Of a stretch of 64,000 nt of DNA, positions 1 to 11,160 are shown one piece after another. How positions within the stretch are numbered: the stretch's first letter is position 1; each line of letters starts with the position of its first letter. This DNA comes from Pelargonium x hortorum (Eukaryota > Streptophyta > Magnoliopsida > Geraniales > Geraniaceae), in the NCBI GenBank assembly GCA_036897525.1, contig JAYMTJ010000039.1, positions 1 to 64,000 of the forward strand. The letters run 5' to 3'. The position numbers and the translations under genes were made by a program. The notes below the pieces were generated by a model, which was not told the DNA's origin, ran no database searches, and saw only the letters and a list, made by a program, of their open reading frames with translations.

Positions 1-2396
1 GATCATACCTATGATAGCTAGTGTATTCCCTGTACTGATGTTAGGGTTCTTACGAAGGCTAATGTAGTTAGTGTAACTTTTTATACTTTTTTTTAATTAT
101 AGGGATAGATAGTCGAGTTGCAGATAATACCCTTATACTTATTAAAAAATGTTTCTAAGAATCTATTTCTAATAGAAAAGATAAGAGGTTAAACAAGTTG
201 AGTAGAATTTTACGAACCGGATCCTGAGGAGGAAAGCAAGCTCGGAGGATCGTTTATCGCCTTTGTGGTCCTGCAGTACAAAGCAACTTACAAAATTTTT
301 TTGTTAATTTAGTTTTAGAAATATCCTAACACTTCTTTTTATAGTAACCTCGTGGTATAGAACCTTCCCTGGTTCACTGAAAGGGACTCACTAGAGTTAG
401 TTGTGCATTATCACGAGTAGGGTAACTGACTTCAACTGCTCCCCAGTTTTGAGAGACTTTGTAAGTAAAGAAAAGAAGAATCAAGCAAGTAAGAAAGCAT
501 AGTGTATAGGGTTAATTAAGAATAAGAAAGGATACAACAAAGAATGAATGAAATTGAGGATAATAGAAAATCAACTGTTTTCATTTGAAATGCTTTTGAG
601 TCTTTGTTAAAAAAAACTCCCTATCTTTTTCTTTTTAGTGCCTGGAATTCCTCTTTCTGTATACCTTGTTTCAGCTTTACCTGTACTCCCCAGGGCTATA
701 CCTAAGTAGCTAGCTGTATCTTGACAGCAGCGAGACCTTCTTAGTCCTATTAGCTGCTAAACCTTGACTCTGTTTCATATCTATAGTTAGACTCTGTGCC
801 CAGATCTTAGGAGACCCTCCGGATAGCCTATAACTGGAGCCCTACTCCTATAGGCCCTATGGCAGCAGTAGGTGCTCTATTCCCCTGTGCAATGAAATAA
901 AGAAGTAATTACTGAAAAAGGGCTTAAGAAAAGAGTACCTAACGAAGAAGGAAAAAAGCCTCTCTAGTCGCTTGAAATCCCTTTTATACTATACTAGAAA
1001 TTGAGGTTTTACCTTTATAAGTCAGACCGCGAGAAAGATCCGAGAATGACTGCTCTACCACCTATTTAATAGACTGGAAACAAATGACTTGAGTTCTCTA
1101 TACTCCCTTAATAAACTTTAGTACTTCACTACCGGAAACTCGAAACATAAGGAACACAAAAGCAACTCTCTTCTTTCTGCATCTTCATAACTTTCTAAAG
1201 CGATTCCCTATTCGCAGTAGCCCTGTTTTCGCTGGAACCCCTCTTTGATCTTAATAGCTGACCGAAGCCTTCTTCTTATCTTATCCGCGATACCTGTACT
1301 CTCCATACTCTTACATCTTATCTTGCTTAGCCAGGGTAACATTCTATATCAGTATCCCAGTTTTCTTACTCAGACCTATACTCTGCACTAGTCTTTTTTT
1401 CTTCCTAGAGGCTAGACTAGGGGTATGAGTCCTGCTGTAACCTAGAATGGGAGAAAGCAGCCTTACCTACTAGAAACATGAACTATCCTTTACTAGAGTA
1501 AATAAAAACTAGCTAGAGGTTACTAAAGGAACTCTTTCATATACTCTAAATACAAACCAGAGTCTTTATAAAGAATGATATTCCGCTTGGACTTCTGTTT
1601 CATACTCTATTGAGTCTTCTATAGATGGATCAAGTTATGACAGCGCCAACTGTTTACTACTGACTTACTTCTGAGCCCCTATCTCTATCTGTATCACAAC
1701 TTTCTTATTAGTCTTTTGAGCTACACAATACCTATCTTTGCGTATGAGTCTTCTTCTTGTTGAAGTCTTTATAGTTGCTAATAGGAGCATTCCTCATATT
1801 GAAATCCCTAGGCAAATAACAGCTTTTATCCTGAAGAAGGTATTGCTTGCTTACAAAAAGAGTTGAGGGAACTTTCCGAGTGTATAGCAAGGTGTTAATT
1901 GTTCTAATGCTTATGATAGACCTGGTTTTATTGTCTTGACTTGAGGGAAAAGGTTTCCTTTTGGATGAGAACAGAGAATTGTAGCTCTTGGCTTTGGATG
2001 CTAATAGGAATACAGTCCTTTCCTTAGCTATGACGGTCAGGGTTTGTTAGTGCTTTCAGAATTTTCTTCATTCTTCTGCTGCTTCGACTTCTGTCTTCTT
2101 AATCTTAACACTTACTTAAAAGGTAGTTCCTGCATGTTTGCAAGGATAAATAAGGGGCTCTTCCTTAGCACTTATCTGATTCCGTCTCTAATGGACAGTG
2201 TTGCTAAGGTCTGTTGAAAGTGTATAACACCTCCGTTTGCTTAGCCGGTAAGTGGGTGGTTTAGTAGTTTAGGGACCCGTGAAAGATAGTTATTTTCAAA
2301 ATGCAAGAAATTTTGTGAAGCTGACCCTTTAGCTTCTTTTGTCCCTACTATTACAGAAACAAATCCTCATCAAAGATCTATCAGCCTAATTGGGTT
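1..2396. other. Gene-free sequence, no recognisable gene
   Basis: All six frames are closed by frequent stops and no frame reaches 60 codons from a start. The part from about 640 to 1500 is a little richer in G+C and has pyrimidine-rich runs. One copy of the palindrome GGAATTCC lies at 644-651. I see no RNA gene, promoter or repeat in this stretch that I can support. Confidence 0.6.
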
Positions 2397-2442
2397 TTCA
2401 GTATGTAATGACTCTACTCTCTCTATATGGTAGAAAAGTTTG
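2397..2442 (+). repeat. 46-bp direct repeat, copy 1
   Basis: This segment is identical to 2573-2618 over 46 bp, from TTCAGTATGTAATGACTC through the array core ending in AGAAAAGTTTG. It is the longest exact repeat I found in the window. The two copies start 176 bp apart, which suggests a recent local duplication inside an older array. Confidence 0.95.
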
Positions 2443-2572
2443 CAATAAAACAAATGAAAAGAGTCGCGTGAACAAGGAGCTTCTTCTATATAGTAGAAAA
2501 GTTTGAAAGAAAGACGTCACATTTGAAAGAAAAAGAATAGAGAAACCCATTAGACCGTTAGCCATAACCCTG

Positions 2573-2618
2573 TTCAGTATGTAATGACTCTACTCTCTCT
2601 ATATGGTAGAAAAGTTTG
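2573..2618 (+). repeat. 46-bp direct repeat, copy 2
   Basis: This is the exact second copy of 2397-2442. Sequence on either side differs (the first copy is followed by CAATAAAAC, this one by TCACTTTTTT), so the duplication boundaries lie at or near the stated ends. Confidence 0.95.
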
Positions 2619-2955
2619 TCACTTTTTTCATAAAAGAGTTGAAATGGACTGTTTTTCTATACCACTTTCAAAGCTCAAATGAGACCTGATTCTATATAGT
2701 AGAAAAGTTTGCATGTTTTTCATCATCAAATGGTTTTCAGTGCCTTCTGTTTCTATAGTAGAATAGAAATGGTACCTGAATCTATGAGGTTTGAAAGTTG
2801 TCAATAAAAGAGTACAATAAAAAAGGTTTTCGCGGGTACAAAGTCTACCCTACCCAACAGTCAAGCTAACCCTCAAAGCTCAAATCTTCTTCTATGAGGT
2901 TTGAAAGTTCGCAATAATTTCTATAAAAAGAGTAGAAATGGGTTGGCATTCCTTC

Positions 2956-4359
2956 TTGCAAAGACAGCTTGCTTGGTCTTCCTTGGCAATTGGCTTTCAC
3001 TTTACTGGTAGATCGACGTTTCAATAGTTTAAGATAAGAACCTAAGCTCATAAGTTTAAGAGATTCCAAGCAAAGAGATGTTATTAGCTAAGAAGCATGC
3101 ATTCAATATGAGTCTTCTTAATGTACATTCTTACTTAGTTAGAGAGTGAGCTTGCAAGGTTTATAGGTGAATAGGCATCCTACGGTTTCTATCTTCTATC
3201 TGACTCATTAGTCAGTTCATTCGTTTAGGAGGAATGACCAGAGTTTACTAACGAGTCTCGATTCCTAAGATATTCCATTGACAGCACCTCCGACTGACCA
3301 AGCATGTGTACTCGCACCCACTGACTGGGCGAGCTACTGTTGACATAGGATTTCCTAGCTATTGACTGGGAAAGGTAAGAGCTATGGGTCAGCTCTTCTA
3401 ATTAGAGCCTCCTTCTTTCCTCTAATTGAAAGTTGACCTTGGGAGCTCCGTGGACAGGTGCTCGTGGTTCTGATTCCCATTCCTTATTAAGTCCCTTTAC
3501 TCTTACAACAGGAATCTCTATCTTAGCAGTCCAAACCAAGCTAAGGAAAGTGATATCGGTATAGGTGCTCGGTTGGTGGTGGGCTGAGAGGGTACACTTG
3601 CTAGGAAAAGGTATTCGCTATGGGTAAGCGAAGGACCTGTTGCTTGGAAACGAGTACACTTGTTCTAATTCTTTGGGATAGCTAGGACTGTTGAGAATCC
3701 CCTTCTTGGAGTTCTTTTGCTGCTAAGTGATTTCATACCTTGAAAGGTCTGCCTAAGGGCCTAATTTAATCGTAGACTTTAACCCTTACTTTTGTGCTTA
3801 TAGGTTCTTTTTAATCATCTTAGATATCGGGCCTTTCTAAGAAAGAGGTCAAGTACGAAATTCAATGCAAAGGCTTTTTATGTACAAAAAAACTTGACTT
3901 AGTACCTAAAGTCTGTACTCGATAATGGGTATCCTATCCTTAGCCTTTTGGAAGTATTTACTTAATTTAGTACTTTTCAATTCCTGCTTTAAAGGTTTTA
4001 GTGAGTTAAAGGAGTAGCCCCTAGATAGAGAACTCTTTCCACACTATGCCCACTTTCATAAAAATCGAGAATTTGTGGATATCTCTTGACTCACACTTTA
4101 TTATCTCTGGTATCTTCACTTCAAATTAAAACAAGGACCCCATTTCGCAAATTAATTATAGAATTGAATAGTACAGCCTTTCATATAAACCATACCCACC
4201 CGTATTGACTTAACTTCTTTCTTTAATTCAGGACTTGTGATGTGAGTCTTTGCTGCTAGACTTTGTAGCTACAATTCTCTTTGTATAGAGCTTAGTTAGA
4301 GTTGCACCTGTTAAGCTACTGTCTTGCTCTTATGGATTCTAATATGTTATAGTTCCCCT
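2956..4359. other. Gene-free sequence with a higher-G+C island (to about 3740)
   Basis: A 67-codon minus-strand frame at 2866-3069 runs out of the repeat array but resembles nothing known and is of chance length. The island to about 3740 has short internal echoes (TGACTGGG twice near 3330-3375; TACACTTG near 3593 and 3654) that are too short to define a repeat. From about 3740 onward the sequence is AT-rich and featureless. Confidence 0.55.
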
Positions 4360-4380
4360 AACGAAGTGAAGGTGGTTAAC
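4360..4380 (+). repeat. 21-bp block resembling 38794-38814
   Basis: AACGAAGTGA followed by AGGTGGTTAAC matches the block at 38794 at 19 of 21 positions. A few bases downstream both loci also carry a similar (C/T)ATTAG(A/G)GTAT. The match is only slightly better than the best expected by chance in a window this long, so a shared origin is possible but not shown. Confidence 0.3.
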
Positions 4381-4517
4381 GCATTACATTAGAGTATTTA
4401 AAAGTACACAGATACTTTATTTATAACACCCATCTATGACTTTGACTTAAGATCTTTTATCTTTTGTATTTAATACAGTGTCTATCCAGTACTATCCTAT
4501 AATACTATTACAATATC

Positions 4518-4561
4518 TATTAGACTCTCATCCATAAATAACTAATAAATAGAGAGTAATA
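4518..4561. other. Imperfect AT-rich hairpin
   Basis: The left arm TATTA(GA)CTCTC pairs with the right arm GAGAGTAATA around an AT-rich loop, with a two-base bulge in the left arm. A transcript could fold here, but nothing links it to a gene. AT-rich sequence forms such stems fairly easily by chance. Confidence 0.35.
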
Positions 4562-7500
4562 TACTATAGTAACAATTTTCTATATATCCCTAACAGACCA
4601 CTAGCTAAAGGTAAAAGCCTTACTGGTGAACATCTTGCTTGAGGGGATACCTTCCTAGCTCTAAAGAAGAGTTGAACTCCTACTAAACAGGTCTAGCTGC
4701 TAATGCAGCTTGCTAATAGAGCTGAATTAAGTCATGCACAACAAGGAAATCTCATTAACTGATAGCTCTCTGTTTTGTATTAGGTAGCTCCAGAATGAAT
4801 AGGATTAGAATGGACTCCTCGGGTATTCCTTAGTAAGAGTATAAGAAGTACTGAACAAAGTGAAAGGTTTAGGTTTAACTTAGTTTTTTCACTCCATATT
4901 TCTGGTAAGCTCCCGGGGTTCCTCCCTTTTCATTTTAATACCTCCCATCTCTAGTCTAGCCGAATAGCTCCTTTCCAAAAAAACTAGATTGAATTTAGGA
5001 CAGGTTTTTTTAATCCTATTTAGATTACAATGTCAAGAAAAGCCCTCAAGTTTAAGACTCAAAATGTACCCACTTGTGTATGGAGGTAACTTAATAAAGG
5101 AAATGTCTAGAATTTAAAAGGAAGTTACTACTTCTCAAAGTAAGAAAGTTTAATTGAAATTGCGTCGCTGCTATACACACACCTGTTCATACCTCTCTCT
5201 TCACAAAGATTTTATAGTAAAAAAAAGATACTTGCTTTGCTGGGTATTTTAATATACAAAAGAGGAATCCCAGTATTAATATAATAGAGCTAGCTTGTGT
5301 TTCAAAAAAGGAGGCAACGCCATAATAGTCTTAAGTCTTGCAAGGTATACTTCACATACAAATTGCGAAGTGGGTAAGGTTGAATTTTTTCTCAAATCAA
5401 ACTATTTCTTTTTGCTATAAAACGAAGGACCTCCAACTGGATCTAGAGCTAAACGCAGTTAGTTTTACTACTTACATACAAAGGGGGCGGCAGGAATCTT
5501 AGTCATTTTTTTTTTCTAGAGCTATAAAGCTCTCTAGAAACCCTTACTATTCAGGGAAAGTTAGTGGAAACTCTTCCGCTTATTTTTATAAAGAGAGGTA
5601 CCTGAGTAGCATAATATTCCTGACTCAATTTTAGTTGAATCCCATCTTGTTGTAGTTTTTTATACGTGTTTGGAGCTATTCCTGCTTAAGTGATACTCAA
5701 TTTCTTCTTATATTACTATACTTTTTTTTCCAGGCGAGCTCCTCATTTACTCTACAGAAATCCCTCCCTTAGTTAACACTCAGCAAGTATATACAAAAGT
5801 TGGAAAGTTTCGAGTAATCCTATATTTAAATAAACTCAGATATAATATCCGACAAATATAGAATTGTGAAACCTAGGGTAGGGAGCGCAACAGGTTAAAA
5901 AACCCATAAGCTATAAGGCCCAAACAAATATTGTATAGGAAAACGATGCCTTATCAACGCTTTACTTTCACCTGCCAACTAAACTCTTCAAAATAAATAA
6001 AAGAGCTTCTCTTGTATCCTATTTGCTACTTTTGTTACGACCCCTCCTTTAGGGCTCTTACTCTTCTCTTATATCCCATAAATTTCATTCCTTGTTAACT
6101 AGAAAGCGGACTCCTTAACTTGGAGTATAGGCCCCAATCCTCCCTAAAAACTTTTTATTCTTTTGGAAAACCCGTTTCATTCAGAATATCCAAGATTAGA
6201 AAACTCCTCTATCTGTTTACTAAAGCTTCCTATAAATACAAACTTCCTAGAGAGCTCAAAACCAGAAATGAGATTTACTGAGAATTGTACTACTAGACTG
6301 TGCTAAATAATAACCTTAAACTTTCGCTTGTGAAGCTGTTAAGCCTAAACTGAAGGCCTATACTTTCGTTTATAAAAAACTTATTTTACATTTCTGAACA
6401 AGGAATTTCCGCTTTACATGTGTTACAAAACTTTATAGTTAACCGGGGGGGGCAAGACGACTAAAAAGTATAGTTCCTAAAATACCTAAGCTTGCTAAGG
6501 AAGTAAATAATAGACCGAGAAACCCTCCCTAGTTTTGAAACTCTACTACGCAGTGCTGCCAAGTACATTCATTCCATTAAGTGTGTTTACTGATACAGTA
6601 TAGGGTGTAAGAAGGGTTTAAGCTATACACCTGAAAAAGCTTTTTGTTAGATATGCCCCCTCCTGGATAAGAAAATGCATGAAAACGGGAATCAAAGTAG
6701 GTAGCAAAAAATCCCATTTCACAAAAGAAATAAGACTCAGATTAAGACTATTCTGAAACTAACTAGAGAGCAGTTTACAAGGGAATAGGACAAGTAAGGA
6801 ATTTTCTTCACAAGACAAGTATTATAGACCAATGACTCCTAGATTAGGCTCCTTCCTCTTTATAACAAAGAATAAGAGGAATACACCTTTCTCTCTAGAC
6901 TTTCCCTTCCTAGTCCACAAAGTAACTTCGGAATACAAAATACAAAAGTGTTTCCCCATGTTATTTTGTTTATCTTAGTATCCGGGTAAATAGAAAAGCA
7001 GGAACTTGGATGATAGACTTTCTTAGGGTGAAGTGACGGGACTGTAACCGACGGTATTTCATTTAATCCGCTTTACGTGAAAAGAATTAAGGCAGCCAAG
7101 AGACTTTCCTGAATTCTTATTACCGATAAGAGCATATACTTTACTAATCTTTCTTTTTTTGTTCTATCTAAGAGATTCTGATTTCTGTTCCCTTATTTGA
7201 TTTGAGTACCCCTCTATATAATAAATAAAAACCTAGACTAGGCTCTCCATTATATTTGTTTGTAGGAAACTACAATTCTTAAAGCCTATCAAATTTGTTG
7301 TATCCGATAAAGGGGAAGTTTGAAAGCTTTTACTTTTCGTTCAATATATCATTTATTTAGGGGCACTTATTTAAATCCTTTACGTATGAATAGAATCTAA
7401 GATATAGAACACGCTCCTATACCTGCCCCTCTGAAACTCCTGTGTGTGAAAAAGTACGAAAATAGAAATCCCGAGAACTTCGATTCGCCGTAAATTGGTT

Positions 7501-8266
7501 AAAACCTCTGAATCAGAGACGCAAGAGTTGACCCTGGGCTCTCTGGAAAACCTGTAATTGGTGCCCTTTGCTCTTCACTCTTCATAAGTATTATATCCTT
7601 ATAAAAAATGTAAATTATTTTGAAATAGCGTTTAGAACGTCCTTTCGTTATGAAATTAGTGATTATTTCCTAGGGTTTGTGCTAGTAATAATCAATTCTC
7701 GTCCCTGTCTTCAATCAAGTATAAGTATTCCTGCAAGGTTTTGCCTTATTAAAATACAATAGATTTAGGGGGTGAGGAATACTCCTTTTTGTTATCTAAG
7801 CGCCCCTACTGACTCCCATTTTCTATTTTTGATTACCTCTTAAGCAGACATACTAACAAGAAAAAATTCAGTATATACATGTTAATCCATTACTAGGGGA
7901 TACCCTCTTCTCTTCTTCTAGAATTCCCTTTTTGACTCCTAATTTAAAAGAACCCATTCTTTATATCTAGGAGGGAGGTGGCGAGTCCGCATAATTTCTA
8001 ACAAAACCGGGGCTATTTTATGATTCTACTTTATGAAGCAATCCGTTGTTTATAATTACTAAGTAGCATTTGGACAAAACTCGAGATAGATATAACAAGA
8101 GGGGCGCTACCAGGGAATCCTTCTTATGATTGTCAATGCAGTGTGCCCCGCTTGAGTTACTGGGTATCCTGGGATAATCTGTTACGATTAAAAGCATATT
8201 AAACTTGCTGATCTAGGCGTATGAAATTGTTAGCTTCTTACTGTGATAATAAGGGCCCGCACTTTC
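4562..8266. other. AT-rich gene-free sequence
   Basis: No frame other than a 64-codon plus-strand one at 7568-7762 passes 60 codons, and that has no recognisable similarity. There is a G-run at about 6444-6452. Within the weak frame, 7629-7640 reads GTTTAGAACGTC, which matches a conserved LSU rRNA word but has no further rRNA-like flank. Otherwise I see nothing. Confidence 0.55.
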
Positions 8267-8280
8267 GGGGGGGAGGGGGG
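8267..8280 (+). other. G-run cluster (G7-A-G6)
   Basis: Seven G, one A and six G stand in a row, in otherwise AT-rich sequence and just after GGGCCCGCAC at about 8253. The tract could in principle form a compact G-quadruplex, though four clean triplet tracts with loops cannot quite be laid out. Shorter G-runs occur near 6446, 16297, 21169, 33022, 53837 and 60408. Confidence 0.6.
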
Positions 8281-10924
8281 AGCCAGTAAAATAAGAATCT
8301 CTATATAGGTACTTTATTTGGCAGTAGAGAAGTTATTACTAATAATTTTAGATCGTTAATAGTTAATCTATTATTGTTAATGTATTATTCCGTTACTTTT
8401 AGAGTAATAGATATTCTTAGATTCTAATGGATAGAACTGTTCTAGTCTTAGGCATATCCCTCTTGTGCTCTGCTGTTACTGACATGGTAGGTTTTAGCCT
8501 TAGAGTAGAGGATTTCCGTTTTTGTATATTCAGAGAGTCCACACCGATGCCGAACTTTCATTATATTCGAGTTACTTAAATGGGTCTGTCTTTTAGCGTT
8601 TCTTAGAGCCCCATACTTCAGATCGGGGTCTACCGTTTTTTTAGATTGTAAGATTCTCCTAAGGCAATTACTATCTTTGGTATTTACTATAGCCGAGTCA
8701 ATTTAGAAACTTTTGCAAATTTAAAGAGGGTCGAGACTTTAGGATTCTTTTATCCGGGGTGCTGCTAGATCTAAATTTCCAAAGAATATTGACTTTACCT
8801 GAATAAGGTTTTGATGCCTACGTTTGGCTCTTTACTTTACCGGGAGAGTTAAAGAAAGGCAGGGTCCCCTTTTAGTTTTAGAGTTGTTATATACTTCATT
8901 TTAACTCCTATTCGATGGGCTAGTTAACAGAGTAAGAGCCCCATAGGGTACTCTTAGCAGAAACTATATATTCGAATACCGATAGAATAAACTGAGTCCC
9001 CAAAACCCTAAGATGTCTTAATTTCAACCCCTCTTGGTAGACTTTGTGTAGATGAAATAAATTAAATTACTTATAAAGAAACCCTAGATTTGTATACTTT
9101 ATAAAGTAGTGAGTTTTTCTTAAGAATCCCGTATAGCTAGCTCAGAGCTTTAAGATTTTATAGGAGCCCTCTGTTTCTCTGGCTGGGTGTCCTACCCCGG
9201 GTAAGAGACTTTTGAGTAGTTATTCCTATAGTTTGAGAGTTACGGATCTTATCTTACTTATAGCCCTAAATTCATAGACTAAACTCTTGAGTCCTTAATA
9301 GCGAACTTAGTTACAGACATTTCACAAGTCTATCTAAAAAAAGAAAAGGAAGCTTTATTCATACATATATCCTCCGTATACTAAAATCCTTGTACTATAC
9401 TAAAGTATTAGTTTCTATTTTTCCAGAACTAAGGCGAGTCCTTCCTTTGTTTGAAATAAGCTGAGAGTTCCCTACATGCGGCCCTTATTGGAAGAAGTAA
9501 AGAAGAAAGTTAGGAGATATCCTTTTTTTTTCTTTAATTTATTAAGAGAAGCCTCCTCTGCGAATGGAATTTTAATCATTTACATAGAACAAGGAAAGAA
9601 CTTATAGGACCCTCCAGGGCAGGAGAATCGAAATCCAGTAGAATTTTAAAACTTCTATAAATAACGAGTCAAACTCGATCTATTTTAAGTATCTTTCAGA
9701 ATTTCCTAACGGGGTATACTTGTCTAATTTTAGTGATTCAATACGTAAACCCACTTTGACTCTTTTAGATTTAGCAATCTTTTCTCAACGAAGTTCGAGT
9801 ATTCATATAGTAATTTAATATGCATTCCTTTTCGCTTAGCTTAGAATTCACTTTATTTAATAACTGGGTTTTCTAAGAGCTACAATTCAGAGTTATTTCT
9901 AAGCTTATAAACTGGAATCAGATTCTGTAGCAATACAAACCCTGAGCTACACCGTCGAGGTCGAGCTGCAATCTCAAGAGCTACTAGAATAGAAAGAGAA
10001 TAAGTAATAAGTATCTGGTTTATTAATATACTTCAAGGTATATCAACTCAAAAGGTTAAATAGAATCCGGTTGATGATCGCTTGATATCTAAATATCCTT
10101 GCAAAGACAGAAATCCAAGGAAGAGCATTTTAGAAGCAATTCCTATCCCGTTAAAGCGGAAACCTTCTAACATAAAAAGTATAATAACATACTGCACTTT
10201 TCAGTTATAAATTTACAGGTTACAAGGTTAGAAGAGAAAACTTTTTTCAAATGCAGTAATCTTATTTAAGAGAGCTCCGCCTATTTACTCTACTGCATTA
10301 TAAGGGATAAGAATCTTATACTTATAAAAAAGTCCCTCAGAAATCCCTATTATTGATTTTTGGGTTTTGCTGGAAATTTCTAACAGTCCGTTTTATTTCT
10401 AAGTAGATAGTAAGAGGGGATCCTTTCAGACCCTGGATTTTAATAGTCTAATAGTCAGGGTTAGTTTCTCTTGGTGTAGAAGTGGCCCTGGAATTCAGAA
10501 CAAGTTGTATAGTGGCTGTGGTTAAACCAGAGTCTCGGACTAAAATGAAAATAAAAGTAGAACACGCTTATCTAAATAAGCTGGGTTTTTCCTTTTCCAG
10601 GATACTCTTTATTTCATTTTTTCAGGTACAGAGGACACTCTTAATTAAGTTAAACTAGAATGAACCTTTTTTCAAAAAGCTCCTTTTAAAGCTGCCGTTT
10701 CCCTAGTAATACACAAGAGTTCCGCAAGAACTAGTAAGAGACTGAGACTTCCCCGAAAGCCTTGGCTGATGCCGGAACACTAAAACTGAGTCGCTATTAA
10801 AAAAGTATCCGTTTCGCAAGTAAACTAGTGAAAGGTTACCTTTCTTAATGATAAATGACAAGTCTTTTTATCCGGTTTTTTTCATAGAGGCTTTATTAAG
10901 CTTTACTAAATTCTTGACTATGAA
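8281..10924. other. AT-rich gene-free sequence
   Basis: No frame of note, no RNA gene and no repeat were recognised. Homopolymer T and A runs of seven to nine bases are common, for example the nine T from 9533. Confidence 0.55.
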
Positions 10925-11160
10925 TTGAAACTGAAAGGAAACTTATTATATTCTATTCCTAAACTTGAAAGCAAGCCCTCGGTCTGTGCCGATGCTGTGT
11001 TGCTAATACTCCTGACTTTGGAACCTAGGATTCATTCTCTTGGCTTGGGACTTGATGGACTTATAGAATCTCTTGTTTGTAAAGCCAGTTCCTCCTTAAT
11101 CTTAACTAACTCTAAATCCACTTGTTCTTGTCAGCAAGGAACTCTCTCTTGAAAGCGAGC
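10925..11160 (+). repeat. Diverged dispersed repeat, block family 2, copy 1
   Basis: The 19 bp at 11057-11075 (GGACTTATAGAATCTCTTG) recur exactly at 20271-20289. Upstream, both loci share a diverged stretch reading AGC(C/T)CT(C/T)G...GCCG(A/G)TGC...TGCTAAT. The longer version here, from 11048, also aligns with 20674-20698. A 75-codon plus-strand frame spans the block and reads GLDGLIESL over it. Similar peptides appear in the frames at the other copies, which hints at a coding origin. No protein family is recognised. Confidence 0.5.

Larger units (their letters stand above)
2397..2955 (+). repeat. Degenerate interspersed repeat array with a 22-bp core
   Basis: A core reading TTCTATAT(A/G)GTAGAAAAG plus TTTG occurs at 2421-2442, 2484-2505, 2597-2618 and 2690-2711. 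The copies at 2484 and 2690 are identical over 22 bp. A shortened form lies at 2751-2768. A variant, TCTATGAGGTTTGAAAGTT, occurs at 2781-2799 and 2891-2909. The spacers are not unique: they reuse short words such as CAATAAAA, AAAAGAGT, AGAAATGG, GGTTTTCAG and CAAAGCTCAAAT. Start-to-start spacing is irregular (about 30 to 113 bp). A compound unit that was duplicated and then diverged explains this best. Irregular spacing and shared spacer words argue against CRISPR. The function is unknown. Confidence 0.85.

Noticed and set aside
2397-2955. CRISPR array
   Set aside because: Spacing is irregular, the core is short and variable, the spacers share words and no cas-like frame lies in the window.
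8250-8262. SSU rRNA fragment at GGGCCCGCAC
   Set aside because: Ten matching bases without the usual preceding AATTGACGG are expected by chance when many rRNA words are compared.
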